A stretch of 59,689 nucleotides of DNA from Pseudomonas antarctica (GCF_900624995.1 NZ_UYXQ01000026.1:1-59689); one strand, 5' to 3'; shown: positions 1-11,210, counted from the stretch's first letter. Program-made: numbers and translations. The notes: a model not told the origin generated them from the sequence alone.

Positions 1-111
1 ATGCATTCCTTATCGGCGCTTTGGTGAAGGGGTGGGGCGAAGTCTCCCACGGTCTGTACTGGCTAGAGTCAGATGCTGGCTTTTAGTCCCACCACCCCAA
101 CAAGTCTAACC
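1..111. other. gene-free DNA at window edge
   Basis: No reading frame is supported here. An imperfect inverted repeat pairs GGGGTGGGG (29-37) with CCCACCACCCC (88-98), so a transcript could fold. The stretch lies downstream of the small gene at 231-488. In P. aeruginosa the neighbourhood of the corresponding gene (PA4570, from memory) encodes the RsmA-binding RNA RsmW, but I see no convincing row of GGA-containing loops and do not call it. Confidence 0.3.
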
Positions 112-202
112 ATACAAGCGGGCTTGCCTGCGATTGCGTCACCTCGGTAGCAGGTTTGACCGAGTCGTCTGTATCGCGGGCAAGCCCGGCTCCCACATAG
201 AG
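112..202. repeat. REP palindrome pair
   Basis: Inverted repeat with outer arms GCGGGCTTGCCTGCGAT and ATCGCGGGCAAGCCCGGC, followed by TCCCACAT. This is the GGGCTTGC..GCAAGCCC type of repetitive extragenic palindrome common in fluorescent pseudomonads. The two REPs are inverted around a variable centre, a REPIN-like arrangement. Confidence 0.8.
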
Positions 203-230
203 CCGGTGCATTCAGGTTTTGCGTGGTCGT

Positions 231-488
231 TCATGGATGGAACTTGCCAGTGAGCTCCGTGGCCGGGCGCAACGCTCGGGCATAGCAGAACAGAAATAAA
301 TTACGCACCACTTCCTTGAGCACCCCAGGCTCACTGGAACTCAGGCCGCTTACGTCCAGGTCACCCTGGTCCTGCAATTCATTCAGCGCTTCTTCTTCCA
401 GCACAGCACAGACTTCCCCGGTTTCCCGATGCAGGATTCGCAGGTAAGGGTGTGGGCGGTCCAGCCAGGCATCGATCAAATACGTCAT
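231..488 (-). CDS. conserved small acidic protein of unknown function
   Basis: 85 residues, acidic in the middle (EEEALNELQDQGDLD), with no signal peptide or membrane segment. I recognise no domain. The order small gene / zinc-ribbon gene / ispB / rplU resembles the PA4570-ispB-rplU area of P. aeruginosa, and PA4570 is, from memory, iron-repressed. A good Fur box lies 25 bases upstream of the start, so repression by iron is the best-supported statement. It may belong to the iron-starvation response; its function is unknown. Confidence 0.75.
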   Translation of the reverse strand: MTYLIDAWLDRPHPYLRILHRETGEVCAVLEEEALNELQDQGDLDVSGLSSSEPGVLKEVVRNLFLFCYARALRPATELTGKFHP

Positions 489-512
489 AAGTGGTTCTCC
501 TTGATGGGTTTC

Positions 513-531
513 AATGAGAATAATTCTTATT
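513..531 (-). promoter_or_regulatory. Fur box upstream of the 85-residue protein gene
   Basis: AATGAGAATAATTCTTATT is a near-perfect palindrome in the GAGAATNATTCTC style of Pseudomonas Fur sites and matches the 19-base consensus at most core positions. It lies 25 bases before the start codon at 488, where Fur-Fe(II) would block transcription. The next gene on the right (yjdM) points the same way and ends at 649, so the site serves only the small gene. Confidence 0.75.
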
Positions 532-612
532 AGTAGAATAGCAAGCGCCTATTGGCGGTTTCCGGGTTTTTCTGTGTGGATATTGTGTTCGATCAACGGA
601 GAGAGCGAAACG

Positions 613-637
613 CCATCCCGCGGCGGGCGCGGGATGG
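613..637 (-). terminator. hairpin after yjdM
   Basis: Perfect 10-bp stem CCATCCCGCG/CGCGGGATGG around a 5-base loop, just past the yjdM stop. The T-run on the minus strand is weak, so it is terminator-like rather than a textbook intrinsic terminator. Confidence 0.5.
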
Positions 638-648
638 ATGCAGCAGGT

Positions 649-990
649 TCAGACTTTGCGCACGAACTCGGACTTGAGTTTCATCGGACCGATACCGTCG
701 ATCTTGCAATCGATATCGTGGTCGCCGTCGCACAAGCGGATGTTCTTGACCTTGGTGCCGACCTTGACCACCAGGGACGTACCTTTGACCTTGAGGTCTT
801 TGATCACGGTGATGGTGTCGCCGTCCTGCAGGACGTTGCCTACAGAGTCTTTCTTCACGGTTTCATCGCTGGCCGCTTCGGCCTCGCCACTGGCGGACCA
901 CTCATGGGCGCATTCCGGGCAGATCAGCTGGGCGCCGTCTTCGTAGGTGTATTCGGAATTGCATTTTGGGCAGGGTGGCAAAGTGCTCAC
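649..990 (-). CDS. yjdM: YjdM/PhnA-family zinc-ribbon protein
   Basis: 113 residues. The N-terminal zinc ribbon has two Cys pairs, CPKC at about 8-11 and CPEC at about 25-28. The C-terminal half is the compact KDxKVKGTS...[11 protein letters not shown] beta domain of the YjdM family. The older name PhnA reflects map position, not phosphonate cleavage; the cellular role is unsettled. The start is GTG at 988-990, preceded by AAGGAG at good spacing. It is monocistronic. Confidence 0.88.
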   Translation of the reverse strand: MSTLPPCPKCNSEYTYEDGAQLICPECAHEWSASGEAEAASDETVKKDSVGNVLQDGDTITVIKDLKVKGTSLVVKVGTKVKNIRLCDGDHDIDCKIDGIGPMKLKSEFVRKV

Positions 991-1080
991 TAAGGCTCCT
1001 TGAAAGTCAGGATTGGCTAAAGTCGCACATTATATAGGGTTTTGTGGCACGGGCGGGGTCGTGAAGTGGTAATAAGGTCT

Positions 1081-1109
1081 AAATGTGGGACGGGCTTGCT
1101 CCCACATTA
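1081..1109. repeat. single short REP hairpin
   Basis: AATGTGGGA..GGGCTTGC..TCCCACATT folds into one hairpin. It is a solitary, shortened member of the REP family seen elsewhere in the window and lies just past the ispB stop. Confidence 0.6.
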
Positions 1110-1121
1110 ATCAGCGCCGAA

Positions 1122-2090
1122 TCAGTGCGTACGCGCGACCGCGAACTCACTCAGCTCAACCAGGGCATCCCGGTATTCGCTGGCCGGGATCGCTTCCAGG
1201 CACTGGATGGCGCGTGCAACGTAGTCGCGCGCCAGTTGCGCGGTGTACTCCAGGGAGCCCGAAGCTTCCACGGCAGCGCGGATGCTTTCGAGGTCTTCGA
1301 TCCCGCCTTTCTGGATCGCTTTGCGCACCAGAGCAGCCTGTTCCGGCGTGCCTTCGCGCATGGTATAGATCAACGGCAAGGTTGGCTTGCCCTCGGCCAG
1401 GTCGTCACCGACGTTCTTGCCCAGGGTCTCGGCATCGCCTTTATAGTCGAGCAGGTCGTCTACCAGTTGGAACGCCACGCCCAGATGGTCACCAAAGGTG
1501 CGCAGGGCTTCGGCCTGTTCGGCAGTGGCGCCACACAGGGCGGCGGCACTGTGGGTGGAAGCCTCGAAGAGCATCGCGGTTTTGCCGCGAATCACTTCCA
1601 TGTAGGTTTCTTCGGTGGTGCTGGCGTCACGAACCTTCGACAGCTGCAACACTTCGCCTTCGGCGATGATGCGTGTGGCCTGTGAAAGAATCTTCATCAC
1701 CGGCATCGAGCCCAGTTCGACCATCATTTCGAACGAGCGCGAGTAGAGGAAGTCGCCGACCAGCACGCTTGGGGCGTTGCCCCACATTGCATTGGCGGTC
1801 TCGCGGCCACGACGCATGCCGGACATGTCGACCACGTCGTCATGCAGCAGGGTGGCGGTGTGCAGGAATTCGATGGTGGCCGCCAGCAGGCGCAGGTCAT
1901 CGCCTTCGCGGCCCAGGGCCTTGCCACACAGCAACACTAATAAAGGACGCAGGCGTTTGCCGCCCGCCGACGTAATGTAGTCGCCAATTTTGGAGACCAG
2001 CGGCACTTTAGACGTCAGCTGCTGCTTGATGATGCCGTCGACGGCGCTAAAATCGTCCGCGACCGCGCGGTAGAAAGCTTGGGGTTGCAT
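1122..2090 (-). CDS. ispB: octaprenyl/polyprenyl diphosphate synthase IspB
   Basis: 322 residues, normal for the family. Adds isopentenyl units to farnesyl diphosphate to make the long side chain of ubiquinone (C45 in many pseudomonads). Both Asp-rich substrate and Mg motifs are present: DDVVD at 84-88 and DDLLD at 211-215, with GGKRLRP at about 43-49. Cytosolic and all-helical. Divergent from rplU across about 240 bases, the usual arrangement in gamma-proteobacteria. Confidence 0.96.
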   Translation of the reverse strand: MQPQAFYRAVADDFSAVDGIIKQQLTSKVPLVSKIGDYITSAGGKRLRPLLVLLCGKALGREGDDLRLLAATIEFLHTATLLHDDVVDMSGMRRGRETANAMWGNAPSVLVGDFLYSRSFEMMVELGSMPVMKILSQATRIIAEGEVLQLSKVRDASTTEETYMEVIRGKTAMLFEASTHSAAALCGATAEQAEALRTFGDHLGVAFQLVDDLLDYKGDAETLGKNVGDDLAEGKPTLPLIYTMREGTPEQAALVRKAIQKGGIEDLESIRAAVEASGSLEYTAQLARDYVARAIQCLEAIPASEYRDALVELSEFAVARTH

Positions 2091-2329
2091 CAGCGACAGT
2101 CGCTCCAGAAGGGTTGCGCGGCATGCTAGGACCCAGGCCCGACACTGTCAAGGCGCGATAGACGGCCTCTTGCAACACCCATTTACCTTGCGTACAATCG
2201 CGCACCCTGAACTTCCTGGGCAGCACCTGCCTTACGCAATTGCATTCGGGACGTCCATCCCATGCAGCCATGCCAGCCAATACCTCTTCTTATAAAGCGC
2301 TGGGTGAGCAGGATTATCGGAGAAATACC

Positions 2330-2644
2330 ATGTCGTACGCAGTAATTGTTACTGGTGGCAAGCAATACAAGGTCGCCCCAGGTGAATACCTGAAGATCGA
2401 AAAACTGGAAATCGCTACCGGCGAATCCGTTACCTTTGATCGCGTTCTGTTGGTCGCCAATGGCGATGACGTGAACATCGGCGCTCCAGTTGTTGCTGGC
2501 GCTACCGTTGTGGCTGAAGTGATCTCCCAAGGTCGTCACGATAAAGTCCGCATCATCAAGTTCCGTCGTCGTAAGCACCACATGAAGCGTATGGGCCACC
2601 GCCAGTGGTACACCGAGATCAAAATCACCGGTATTCAGGCTTAA
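2330..2644 (+). CDS. rplU: 50S ribosomal protein L21
   Basis: 104 residues starting [15 protein letters not shown], the conserved L21 N-terminus; the C-terminus has the basic [14 protein letters not shown] run that contacts 23S rRNA. An upstream in-frame ATG at 2240 would add a non-homologous leader, so the start is 2330, after CGGAGA. Cotranscribed with rpmA 34 bases downstream and probably obgE. The 240-base gap to ispB holds the divergent promoters. Confidence 0.97.
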   Translation: MSYAVIVTGGKQYKVAPGEYLKIEKLEIATGESVTFDRVLLVANGDDVNIGAPVVAGATVVAEVISQGRHDKVRIIKFRRRKHHMKRMGHRQWYTEIKITGIQA

Positions 2645-2678
2645 TTTCAGCCTAATTCCTCACTAGGAGAATTGACTC

Positions 2679-2936
2679 ATGGCACACAAAAAAGCTGGTG
2701 GTAGTACCCGTAACGGTCGCGACTCAGAAGCCAAACGCCTTGGCGTTAAGATGTATGGCGGCCAGAAAATCATTCCGGGCAACATCATCGTGCGTCAGCG
2801 CGGCACCCAATTCCACGCCGGTTACGGTGTTGGCATGGGTAAAGATCACACCCTCTTCGCTAAAATCGAAGGCGTGATCAAGTTTGAAGTAAAAGGCGCG
2901 TTCAACCGCCGTTACGTGAGCGTTGTCGCCGCTTAA
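2679..2936 (+). CDS. rpmA: 50S ribosomal protein L27
   Basis: 85 residues with the signature start [16 protein letters not shown], whose N-terminal tail reaches the peptidyl transferase centre, then [11 protein letters not shown] and the beta-rich body. It has no cleavable N-terminal extension of the firmicute kind. AGGAG precedes the start. Second gene of rplU-rpmA; an intrinsic terminator follows, so obgE probably has its own promoter or gets read-through. Confidence 0.97.
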   Translation: MAHKKAGGSTRNGRDSEAKRLGVKMYGGQKIIPGNIIVRQRGTQFHAGYGVGMGKDHTLFAKIEGVIKFEVKGAFNRRYVSVVAA

Positions 2937-2951
2937 TTGCGCGATCGCTGG

Positions 2952-2981
2952 AAAAGCCCTGTCTCGCGACGGGGCTTTTTC
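2952..2981 (+). terminator. intrinsic terminator after rpmA
   Basis: Stem AAAGCCC(T)GTC / GAC(G)GGGCTTT with a TCGC loop and a T5 tail, 15 bases past the rpmA stop. Confidence 0.9.
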
Positions 2982-3099
2982 GTTTGTGGAGTGAGTCTCT
3001 TGCAAAGCTGTTTGTAATGGGCTCAGGCGCTGGATAGGCGGTCATTGTTTGAGGTCGCTGCGCTCATTTTTGCAAGAGTCTTATGTCTTGGTTTCTTAA

Positions 3100-4353
<1,254 letters not shown>

Positions 4354-4370
4354 CCGGTTGCGATAAACTT

Positions 4371-4397
4371 AAACGCCGCTCTCTGGAGCGGCGTTTT
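4371..4397 (+). terminator. intrinsic terminator after obgE
   Basis: Stem AAACGCCGCTC / GAGCGGCGTTT with a TCTG loop, then TT, 17 bases past the obgE stop. Confidence 0.85.
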
Positions 4398-4476
4398 GGT
4401 ATCTGGATATACGTAGTCACTAATAACGTTATGGGCGGCGCTGGGTCGCGCAGCCCACTATCTAAGGTTGAAGATG

Positions 4477-5595
4477 ATGCGGAGCAAAGTGACAGGTGCG
4501 CAGCGCTGGGTCGTAAAGATCGGAAGTGCGCTGCTGACGGCGGATGGTAAAGGTCTGGATCGCGCAGCCATGAGCGTGTGGGTCGAGCAGATGGTGGCCT
4601 TGCATGAGGCCGGTGTCGAGTTGGTGCTGGTGTCGTCCGGGGCCGTTGCCGCCGGGATGAGCCGCCTTGGCTGGACCGCGCGACCCAGCGCGATGCACGA
4701 GCTGCAAGCCGCCGCCGCCATCGGCCAGATGGGCCTGGTGCAAGCCTGGGAATCCAGCTTTGCCGAGCACGGCCGCCACACGGCGCAGATCCTGCTGACC
4801 CACGACGACCTGTCCGACCGCAAGCGCTACCTCAACGCCCGCAGCACCTTGCGCGCCTTGGTCGAGCTCAAGGTCATCCCGGTGATCAACGAGAACGACA
4901 CCGTGGTCACCGACGAAATCCGCTTCGGCGACAACGACACCTTGGCTGCGCTGGTGGCCAACCTGGTCGAAGCTGACCTGTTGGTGATCCTCACCGACCG
5001 CGATGGGATGTTCGATGCCGACCCGCGCAACAACCCCAATGCCCAACTGATCTACGAGGCGCGCGCCGATGACCCGGCGCTGGACGCCGTGGCCGGCAGT
5101 GTCGGCGGTGCCCTGGGCCGTGGCGGCATGCAGACCAAGCTGCGTGCGGCACGCCTGGCTGCGCGTTCCGGCGCGCACACCATCATCGTCGGTGGGCGCC
5201 TGGAGCGCGTGCTGGATCGTCTCAAGGCCGGCGAGCGCATCGGTACGCTGTTGTCACCGGAACGCGGCATGCTGGCAGCGCGCAAGCAGTGGTTGGCCGG
5301 GCACCTGCAAACGCGTGGCACGCTGGTGCTGGACGATGGCGCCGTGTCGGCGCTGTCCCAAGGCAATAAGAGCTTGCTGCCGGTAGGCGTCAAGTTGGTG
5401 CAGGGCAGTTTCCGCCGCGGCGAGATGGTGGTGTGCGTTGCGCCGGACGGTCGTGAGATCGCCCGTGGTCTGGCTAACTACAGCGCCCTTGAGGCGCAGA
5501 AAATCATTGGACAATCGTCTGACGCGATTGTCGGACTATTGGGTTACATGGCCGAACCGGAATTGGTTCACCGCGATAACCTCATCCTGGTCTAA
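4477..5595 (+). CDS. proB: glutamate 5-kinase
   Basis: 372 residues from [20 protein letters not shown]. Phosphorylates L-glutamate in the first step of proline synthesis. The amino-acid-kinase domain (about 8-260) shows [24 protein letters not shown] and [12 protein letters not shown]; a C-terminal PUA domain (about 280-360) carries LLPVGVK. ATGs at 4468 and 4474 would add only MKM or M; I chose 4477 by remembered pseudomonad homologues. proA is not adjacent. Confidence 0.95.
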   Translation: MRSKVTGAQRWVVKIGSALLTADGKGLDRAAMSVWVEQMVALHEAGVELVLVSSGAVAAGMSRLGWTARPSAMHELQAAAAIGQMGLVQAWESSFAEHGRHTAQILLTHDDLSDRKRYLNARSTLRALVELKVIPVINENDTVVTDEIRFGDNDTLAALVANLVEADLLVILTDRDGMFDADPRNNPNAQLIYEARADDPALDAVAGSVGGALGRGGMQTKLRAARLAARSGAHTIIVGGRLERVLDRLKAGERIGTLLSPERGMLAARKQWLAGHLQTRGTLVLDDGAVSALSQGNKSLLPVGVKLVQGSFRRGEMVVCVAPDGREIARGLANYSALEAQKIIGQSSDAIVGLLGYMAEPELVHRDNLILV

Positions 5596-5610
5596 GCGAA
5601 GGAATACACG

Positions 5611-6075
5611 ATGCGCGTAATGAAGGGATTGCTCGGCCTGCTGCTGGCCATGCCGCTGCTGGCCTCGGCTGAAGAGATTGGTCAGGTGTCGACGGTGTTC
5701 AAGTTTGTCGGCCCCAACGACCGGATCGTGGTCGAAGCGTTTGATGACCCCAAGGTCGACGGCGTGACCTGCTACTTGTCGCGCGCCAAGACGGGCGGCG
5801 TGAAAGGTGGCCTGGGCTTGGCCGAAGACCGTGCCGAAGCCTCGATTGCCTGCCGTCAGGTCGGCCCGATTCACTTCAAGGGCGAACTCAAGGACGGCGA
5901 CGAAGTGTTCAAGGAGCGAACTTCGCTGGTGTTCAAGACCATGCAGGTAGTGCGCTTCCTCGACAAAAAGCGCAACACCCTGGTTTACCTGGTCTACAGC
6001 GACCGTTTGATCGAAGGCAGCCCGCAAAACGCTGTTACGGCGATTCCGATTTTGCCCTGGCCGACCGCTCAGTAG
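5611..6075 (+). CDS. CreA-family periplasmic protein
   Basis: 154 residues: signal peptide with hydrophobic core [11 protein letters not shown] and cleavage near ASA-EE, then the conserved [31 protein letters not shown] block (read as two short motifs) of the CreA family, with cysteines at the CYLSRA and IACRQ positions. CreA is a widespread periplasmic protein of unknown function, named for the E. coli creABCD locus. GAAGGA lies 8 bases before the start; 15 bases after proB, probably cotranscribed. Confidence 0.88.
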   Translation: MRVMKGLLGLLLAMPLLASAEEIGQVSTVFKFVGPNDRIVVEAFDDPKVDGVTCYLSRAKTGGVKGGLGLAEDRAEASIACRQVGPIHFKGELKDGDEVFKERTSLVFKTMQVVRFLDKKRNTLVYLVYSDRLIEGSPQNAVTAIPILPWPTAQ

Positions 6076-6177
6076 TTCGCAGGCGAGTTTTGTCATCGGC
6101 GGCTATGATTGCAAGCTTGCGGTCTGTAATCTCGAACGGCCGCAACGCAAAAGAACATGGGATATCTGGAGTTCGTC

Positions 6178-6660
6178 ATGAGTGCTTTCCACGACCTGAA
6201 ACTCAAAGCTTTGGACGGACAAGAGCTTGCGCTGGCGCCCTTCAAGGGGCAAGTGGTGCTGGTGGTCAATGTAGCCTCCAAATGTGGCTTGACCCCGCAA
6301 TACGCGGCGTTGGAAAACCTCTATCAGCAGTATAAGAGCCAGGGGTTTACCGTACTCGGTTTGCCCTGCAACCAGTTTGCAGGCCAGGAGCCGGGCACCG
6401 AGGAAGAGATCCGGGAGTTTTGCAGCCTCAATTATGGCGTGACGTTCCCGCTGGGCAGCAAGCTCGACGTCAATGGTCCGGAACGTCATCAGCTCTATCG
6501 CCTGCTGGCGGGCGAGGGTGCCGAATTTCCTGGGGACATCACCTGGAATTTCGAGAAATTCCTATTGGGCAAGGATGGGCGGGTGCTCGCGCGCTTCTCG
6601 CCGCGCACGGCACCGGATGACCCGACGATCGTGCAGGCCATCGAAAAAGCCCTGAGTTGA
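6178..6660 (+). CDS. glutathione peroxidase family (thiol peroxidase)
   Basis: 160 residues of thioredoxin fold. The peroxidatic residue is Cys36 in NVASKCGLTPQY (Cys, not selenocysteine); the Gln (GLPCNQFAGQEPG) and Trp/Asn (TWNFEKFLL) complete the catalytic tetrad. Proteins of this bacterial type usually use thioredoxin rather than glutathione. The start MSAFHDLKL has GGAG upstream; the longer frame from 6157 lacks conservation. No signal peptide, so cytosolic. Confidence 0.93.
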   Translation: MSAFHDLKLKALDGQELALAPFKGQVVLVVNVASKCGLTPQYAALENLYQQYKSQGFTVLGLPCNQFAGQEPGTEEEIREFCSLNYGVTFPLGSKLDVNGPERHQLYRLLAGEGAEFPGDITWNFEKFLLGKDGRVLARFSPRTAPDDPTIVQAIEKALS

Positions 6661-6672
6661 GCGCCCTCTGAT

Positions 6673-6697
6673 CGTTCCCACGCTTTGCGTGGGAACG
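6673..6697. repeat. CGTTCCCACGC palindrome
   Basis: Perfect 11-bp arms CGTTCCCACGC/GCGTGGGAACG around TTT. This is a common intergenic palindrome of fluorescent pseudomonads, distinct from the GGGCTTGC REPs. It lies 12 bases after the peroxidase stop and could act as a terminator. A relative is at 20655-20685. Confidence 0.7.
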
Positions 6698-6818
6698 CCT
6701 TTGCGCACGCTCTGCGTCCCGCTTTTATCCCTTAATCACCCGAATCAATAGTGCTACCCAGCACGTCGCACTGCCCATATTATCCACATCATAAATCCCC
6801 CTCATGTGGAGTGCCCCT

Positions 6819-7922
6819 ATGCCCGTCCAAGCTCTGTTCAAACCCTTCCAGCTCGGTGCACTGCAACTGTCCACTCGCGTGGTTATGGCGCCGATGACCC
6901 GTTCGTTCTCGCCGGGTGGCGTACCCAATTCTAAAGTCATCGAGTACTACCGCCGCCGCGCCGCCGCCGGCGTTGGCCTGATCATCACCGAAGGCACCGT
7001 GGTCGCCCATCAGGCGTCCAATGGCTACCCGAACGTCCCGCATTTTTACGGTGAGGCCGCGTTGGCCGGCTGGAAGAAAGTGGTCGACGCGGTGCACGCC
7101 GAAGGCGGCAAGATAGTCCCACAACTGTGGCACGTGGGCAGCGTACGCCGTATCGGCACCGAGCCTGACGCCAGCGTGCCAGGCTACGGGCCGATGGAAA
7201 AACTCAAGGACGGTAACGTGGTGGTGCACGGCATGACCACCCAAGATATCAAGGACGTGATCAACGCCTTCGCCCAAGCCGCCAAGGATGCACAACGCAT
7301 CGGCATGGACGGTGTAGAGATCCATGGCGCCCACGGTTACCTGATCGACCAGTTCTTCTGGGAAGGCACCAATCAGCGCACCGACGAATACGGCGGCAGC
7401 TTGGCCAAGCGTTCACGCTTTGCTATCGAACTGATCCAAGCCACCCGCGCCGCCGTAGGCCCGGACTTCCCGATCATCTTGCGTTTCTCACAGTGGAAAC
7501 AGCAGGACTACACCGCACGTCTGGTGCAAACCCCTGAGGCGCTGGGTGAGTTTCTCCAGCCACTGTCTGACGCCGGTGTGGATATATTCCACTGCTCCAC
7601 TCGCCGTTTCTGGGAGCCTGAATTCGAAGGTTCCGACCTCAACCTGGCTGGTTGGACGCGTCAGCTCACTGGCAAGCCGACCATCACCGTCGGCAGCGTT
7701 GGCTTGGACGGCGAGTTCCTGCAATTCATGGTCAACACCGACAAGGTCGCGCAGCCGGCAAGCCTGGAAAAACTGCTGGAGCGCCTGAACAACGACGAGT
7801 TCGACCTGGTCGCCGTGGGACGTGCCCTGCTGGTGGATCCGGATTGGGCAGTGAAGGTGCGCGAAGGTCGTGAAGGCGACATCTTGCCGTTCAGTCGTGA
7901 GGCGTTGACGACCCTGGTGTAA
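6819..7922 (+). CDS. Old Yellow Enzyme-family ene-reductase (NemA/XenB-like)
   Basis: 367 residues, FMN TIM barrel. Typical OYE segments: LSTRVVMAPMTR near the N-terminus, the HGAHGYLIDQF flavin/substrate segment, TNQRTDEYGGS, and the C-terminal VGRALLVDPDW phosphate-binding region. Reduces activated C=C bonds, nitro groups or nitrate esters with NAD(P)H; the substrate cannot be told from sequence. The start at 6819 follows TGTGGAG; the frame opens 15 bases earlier without conservation. Overlaps the converging glycosyltransferase by 32 bases. Confidence 0.92.
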   Translation: MPVQALFKPFQLGALQLSTRVVMAPMTRSFSPGGVPNSKVIEYYRRRAAAGVGLIITEGTVVAHQASNGYPNVPHFYGEAALAGWKKVVDAVHAEGGKIVPQLWHVGSVRRIGTEPDASVPGYGPMEKLKDGNVVVHGMTTQDIKDVINAFAQAAKDAQRIGMDGVEIHGAHGYLIDQFFWEGTNQRTDEYGGSLAKRSRFAIELIQATRAAVGPDFPIILRFSQWKQQDYTARLVQTPEALGEFLQPLSDAGVDIFHCSTRRFWEPEFEGSDLNLAGWTRQLTGKPTITVGSVGLDGEFLQFMVNTDKVAQPASLEKLLERLNNDEFDLVAVGRALLVDPDWAVKVREGREGDILPFSREALTTLV

Positions 7923-9093
7923 GAGGCGACAGGGCGGGCACCGGGTGCCCGTCCTTGCACACACCGCGCAACTGCCGTTCGAACTGCTCGATAATCGCCG
8001 GCCAACCCTGGCGGCTCGCATGCTGGCGGGCGTTCAAGCGCATACGGCGCAAACTCTCCGCGTCCTCAAGCAGCCAATTGGCGGCATCGCAAAATGCATC
8101 CTCATCACCCGGCATTGCCAGTACGCCGTTGTAACCATGGCGAATATGCTGGGTCGCGGCCGCTTGGTCGTAGGCCACCACCCCCAATCCTGAAGCCATG
8201 GCTTCCAGTACCACATTGCCGAAGGTTTCGGTCAGGCTGGGAAACAGGAATACGTCACCGGACGCGTAATGCCGGGCCAGTTCTTCACCGCGCAGAGTGC
8301 CGCAGAAAATCGCCTCGGGCAGTTCCTTTTCCAGCATCCCCCGTTGCGGACCATCGCCGACGACGATCAGTTTCATCTGGCGCAGTGGATAGGTGTCTTG
8401 CAAGGTGTCAAAGCAGCGTTTAAGCAGGCCCAGGTTCTTTTCCTGTGCCAGGCGGCCTACATGCAGCACGGCGATTTGCTCACTGTTCAACGCCCAGCTT
8501 TCACGCAGTGCGTGATCGCGCTTGGCCGGGTGGAACAACTGGCTGTCGACGCCGCGTGAGAGCATCCCCAGGCGCTCGAAATTCCGACGCTCAAGCTCCA
8601 CGCGTTGGCTGGTGCTGGGGACCAGAGTCAAGGTCGAACGGTTATGAAACCAGCGCAGGTAGTGCGTGACCATGCGGCTGAGCAGGCTCAAGCCGTATTG
8701 ATTTGAATACTGCTGAAAATTGGTGTGAAAACCACTGACCACGCTGATTCCCAGGCGCCGTGCTGCGCGCAACGCCGACAGCCCCAGCGGCCCTTCGGTG
8801 GCGATGTACAGCACGTCCGGGCGCTGGCGAGTCCAGCGTCGCAGCAACTTGTGCATCGACGACTGGCCCCATTGCAGGCCCGGGTAACCCGGCAGCGGCC
8901 AGCCACGGCACAGCAGTAATGCGTCGTCGCTGGGGCGGCTCTGGTCGCAGCCCTGGCGTGGGCGCACCAGCTCGACCTGATGGCCGCGCGCGCGCAAACC
9001 TTCACACAGGCGCCCAAGGGTATTGGCCACCCCGTTGATCTCTGGCGGGAAGGTTTCGGTAATTAAGGTGATGTGAAGCGAAGCTGTCGTCAT
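7891..9093 (-). CDS. GT4-family glycosyltransferase
   Basis: About 400 residues. N-terminal GT-B domain starts HITLITETFPPEINGVANT; the C-terminal nucleotide-sugar domain has HVGRLAQEKN, VGDGPQR and the EX7E motif (PSLTETFGNVVLEAMASG). This is the family of mannosyl- and glucosyltransferases acting on lipids (MgtA/PimB/SqdX type); the acceptor is unknown. Start taken at MTTASLH (9093); an upstream TTG or ATG is possible. The C-terminal tail is proline-rich and the 3' end overlaps the converging reductase. Confidence 0.85.
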   Translation of the reverse strand: MTTASLHITLITETFPPEINGVANTLGRLCEGLRARGHQVELVRPRQGCDQSRPSDDALLLCRGWPLPGYPGLQWGQSSMHKLLRRWTRQRPDVLYIATEGPLGLSALRAARRLGISVVSGFHTNFQQYSNQYGLSLLSRMVTHYLRWFHNRSTLTLVPSTSQRVELERRNFERLGMLSRGVDSQLFHPAKRDHALRESWALNSEQIAVLHVGRLAQEKNLGLLKRCFDTLQDTYPLRQMKLIVVGDGPQRGMLEKELPEAIFCGTLRGEELARHYASGDVFLFPSLTETFGNVVLEAMASGLGVVAYDQAAATQHIRHGYNGVLAMPGDEDAFCDAANWLLEDAESLRRMRLNARQHASRQGWPAIIEQFERQLRGVCKDGHPVPALSPLTPGSSTPHD

Positions 9094-9147
9094 GACCCAC
9101 AGTGTCACCGTGGGCCATGTCGTCATTGTGTCATTGGCGTGATGGAT

Positions 9148-9912
9148 TTATGACTGGGTCACCTTGGGCGCGGCCATCGCCTCGGCGCCCTGTTCACGCA
9201 CCCAGAACAACGTCGCCCCGGCCACCGCCGCTGGCATCATCAGCAGGTTGACCACCGGCACCAGCAATACCAGGTAAACAATCCCGCCAAAACTCATGCT
9301 CTGCCAGCGTTTCTGGCGCAGCCAGGCGAGCATCTCGTTCCAGCCCAGCTTGTGGTTATCCGCCGGGTAGTCGATGTACTGGATCGCCATCATCCACACG
9401 CCAAACAACAGCCACAGCGGCGCGGCGATCAGGTTGACCACGGGGATGAACGACAGGATAAACAGGCCAATCGCGCGAGGCAGGAAGTAGCCCAGTTTGC
9501 GCATTTCCCGGGCCAAGGTGCGCGGCACCATCGCCACCAGTTCGCCCCAGCTGAACGGCGGGAAGTCGTCGGTGCCGCGCACAACCACTTCAACTTTCTC
9601 CGCAAGAAAGCCGTTGAACGGCGCCGCGATGATATTGGCCAGCATGGTGAAGGTGAAAAACACCATCAGCACCACCAGCACCACAAACAGCGGCCACAAG
9701 ATGTAGCTGAGGAAGCTCAGCCAGCCAGGCAGCGTCGGCATCAAGGTGTCGACCCACAGGCTGAACTGATGGCCGGCGAAATAGATCAAACCGACGAACA
9801 GCACCAGGTTGATCGCCAATGGCAGCAGCACAAATAGACGCAGGCCTGGGCTCAGCACCAGTTTGAGGCCTTCACGCAGGTATTGCGGGCCGGAAAGAGC
9901 GGGGGCGGGCAT
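9148..9912 (-). CDS. cysZ: sulfate transporter CysZ / EI24 family
   Basis: 254 residues, integral inner-membrane protein with about four long hydrophobic stretches and the [21 protein letters not shown]-terminus (in part) of CysZ. CysZ brings sulfate in for cysteine synthesis. Start at MPAPALSGP (9912) preceded by GGAG; further upstream residues are not conserved. The glycosyltransferase lies 55 bases downstream on the same strand. Neighbourhood with trxB is common in pseudomonads. Confidence 0.9.
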   Translation of the reverse strand: MPAPALSGPQYLREGLKLVLSPGLRLFVLLPLAINLVLFVGLIYFAGHQFSLWVDTLMPTLPGWLSFLSYILWPLFVVLVVLMVFFTFTMLANIIAAPFNGFLAEKVEVVVRGTDDFPPFSWGELVAMVPRTLAREMRKLGYFLPRAIGLFILSFIPVVNLIAAPLWLLFGVWMMAIQYIDYPADNHKLGWNEMLAWLRQKRWQSMSFGGIVYLVLLVPVVNLLMMPAAVAGATLFWVREQGAEAMAAPKVTQS

Positions 9913-10115
9913 GGAGAACTCCGAGCAAGAAGACGAACGGGCCGACCTTACCGGCTTTGCATTCAACGCGAAAGCGCGGTCGATGTGACGACATCAGCGG
10001 TAACAAAGGTGTCGATTAACCGAGCTGACTGCATAGAGACCGCCTATGAGCTGGATTGTTATTCCGTATTTCCTTAATCTTGCCCCCCTCGATACGCTGC
10101 ACCCATTATTTTTCA

Positions 10116-10162
10116 GGACCTGCGAGTTCAAGCCTTCCCCAAGTGCTTCGCGGTCCTTTTTT
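10116..10162 (+). terminator. orphan intrinsic terminator before trxB
   Basis: GGACC(T)GCGA at the left pairs with TCGC-GGTCC at the right, followed by T6. It points in the trxB direction and lies 44 bases before the trxB start, but no gene on this strand ends before it. It could end a small RNA or an attenuated trxB leader starting within 9913-10115. The rest of that 203-base stretch shows only the divergent promoter region for cysZ. Confidence 0.6.
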
Positions 10163-10202
10163 ATTCCAGCCGCCTTGTTTTCCGGGTGGTCGATAGGAGT
10201 GA

Positions 10203-11168
<966 letters not shown>

Positions 11169-11180
11169 ACCCGTTGCAAT

Positions 11181-11210
11181 AAAAAAACCGGCTGAGAGGC
11201 CGGTTTTTTT
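11181..11210 (+). terminator. intrinsic terminator after trxB
   Basis: A-rich upstream, stem ACCGGC-CTC region pairing as AAAAAAACCGGC / GCCGGTTTTTTT around TGAGAG, and a T7 tail, 12 bases past the stop. Confidence 0.92.

Noticed and set aside
112..202. CRISPR-like repeats
   Set aside because: The repeats are inverted REP pairs scattered singly, not regularly spaced direct repeats, and there are no cas genes.
1..230. RsmW-like small RNA next to the iron-regulated gene
   Set aside because: The GGA sequences present are part of REP arms or isolated, not the serial loop motifs of Rsm RNAs.
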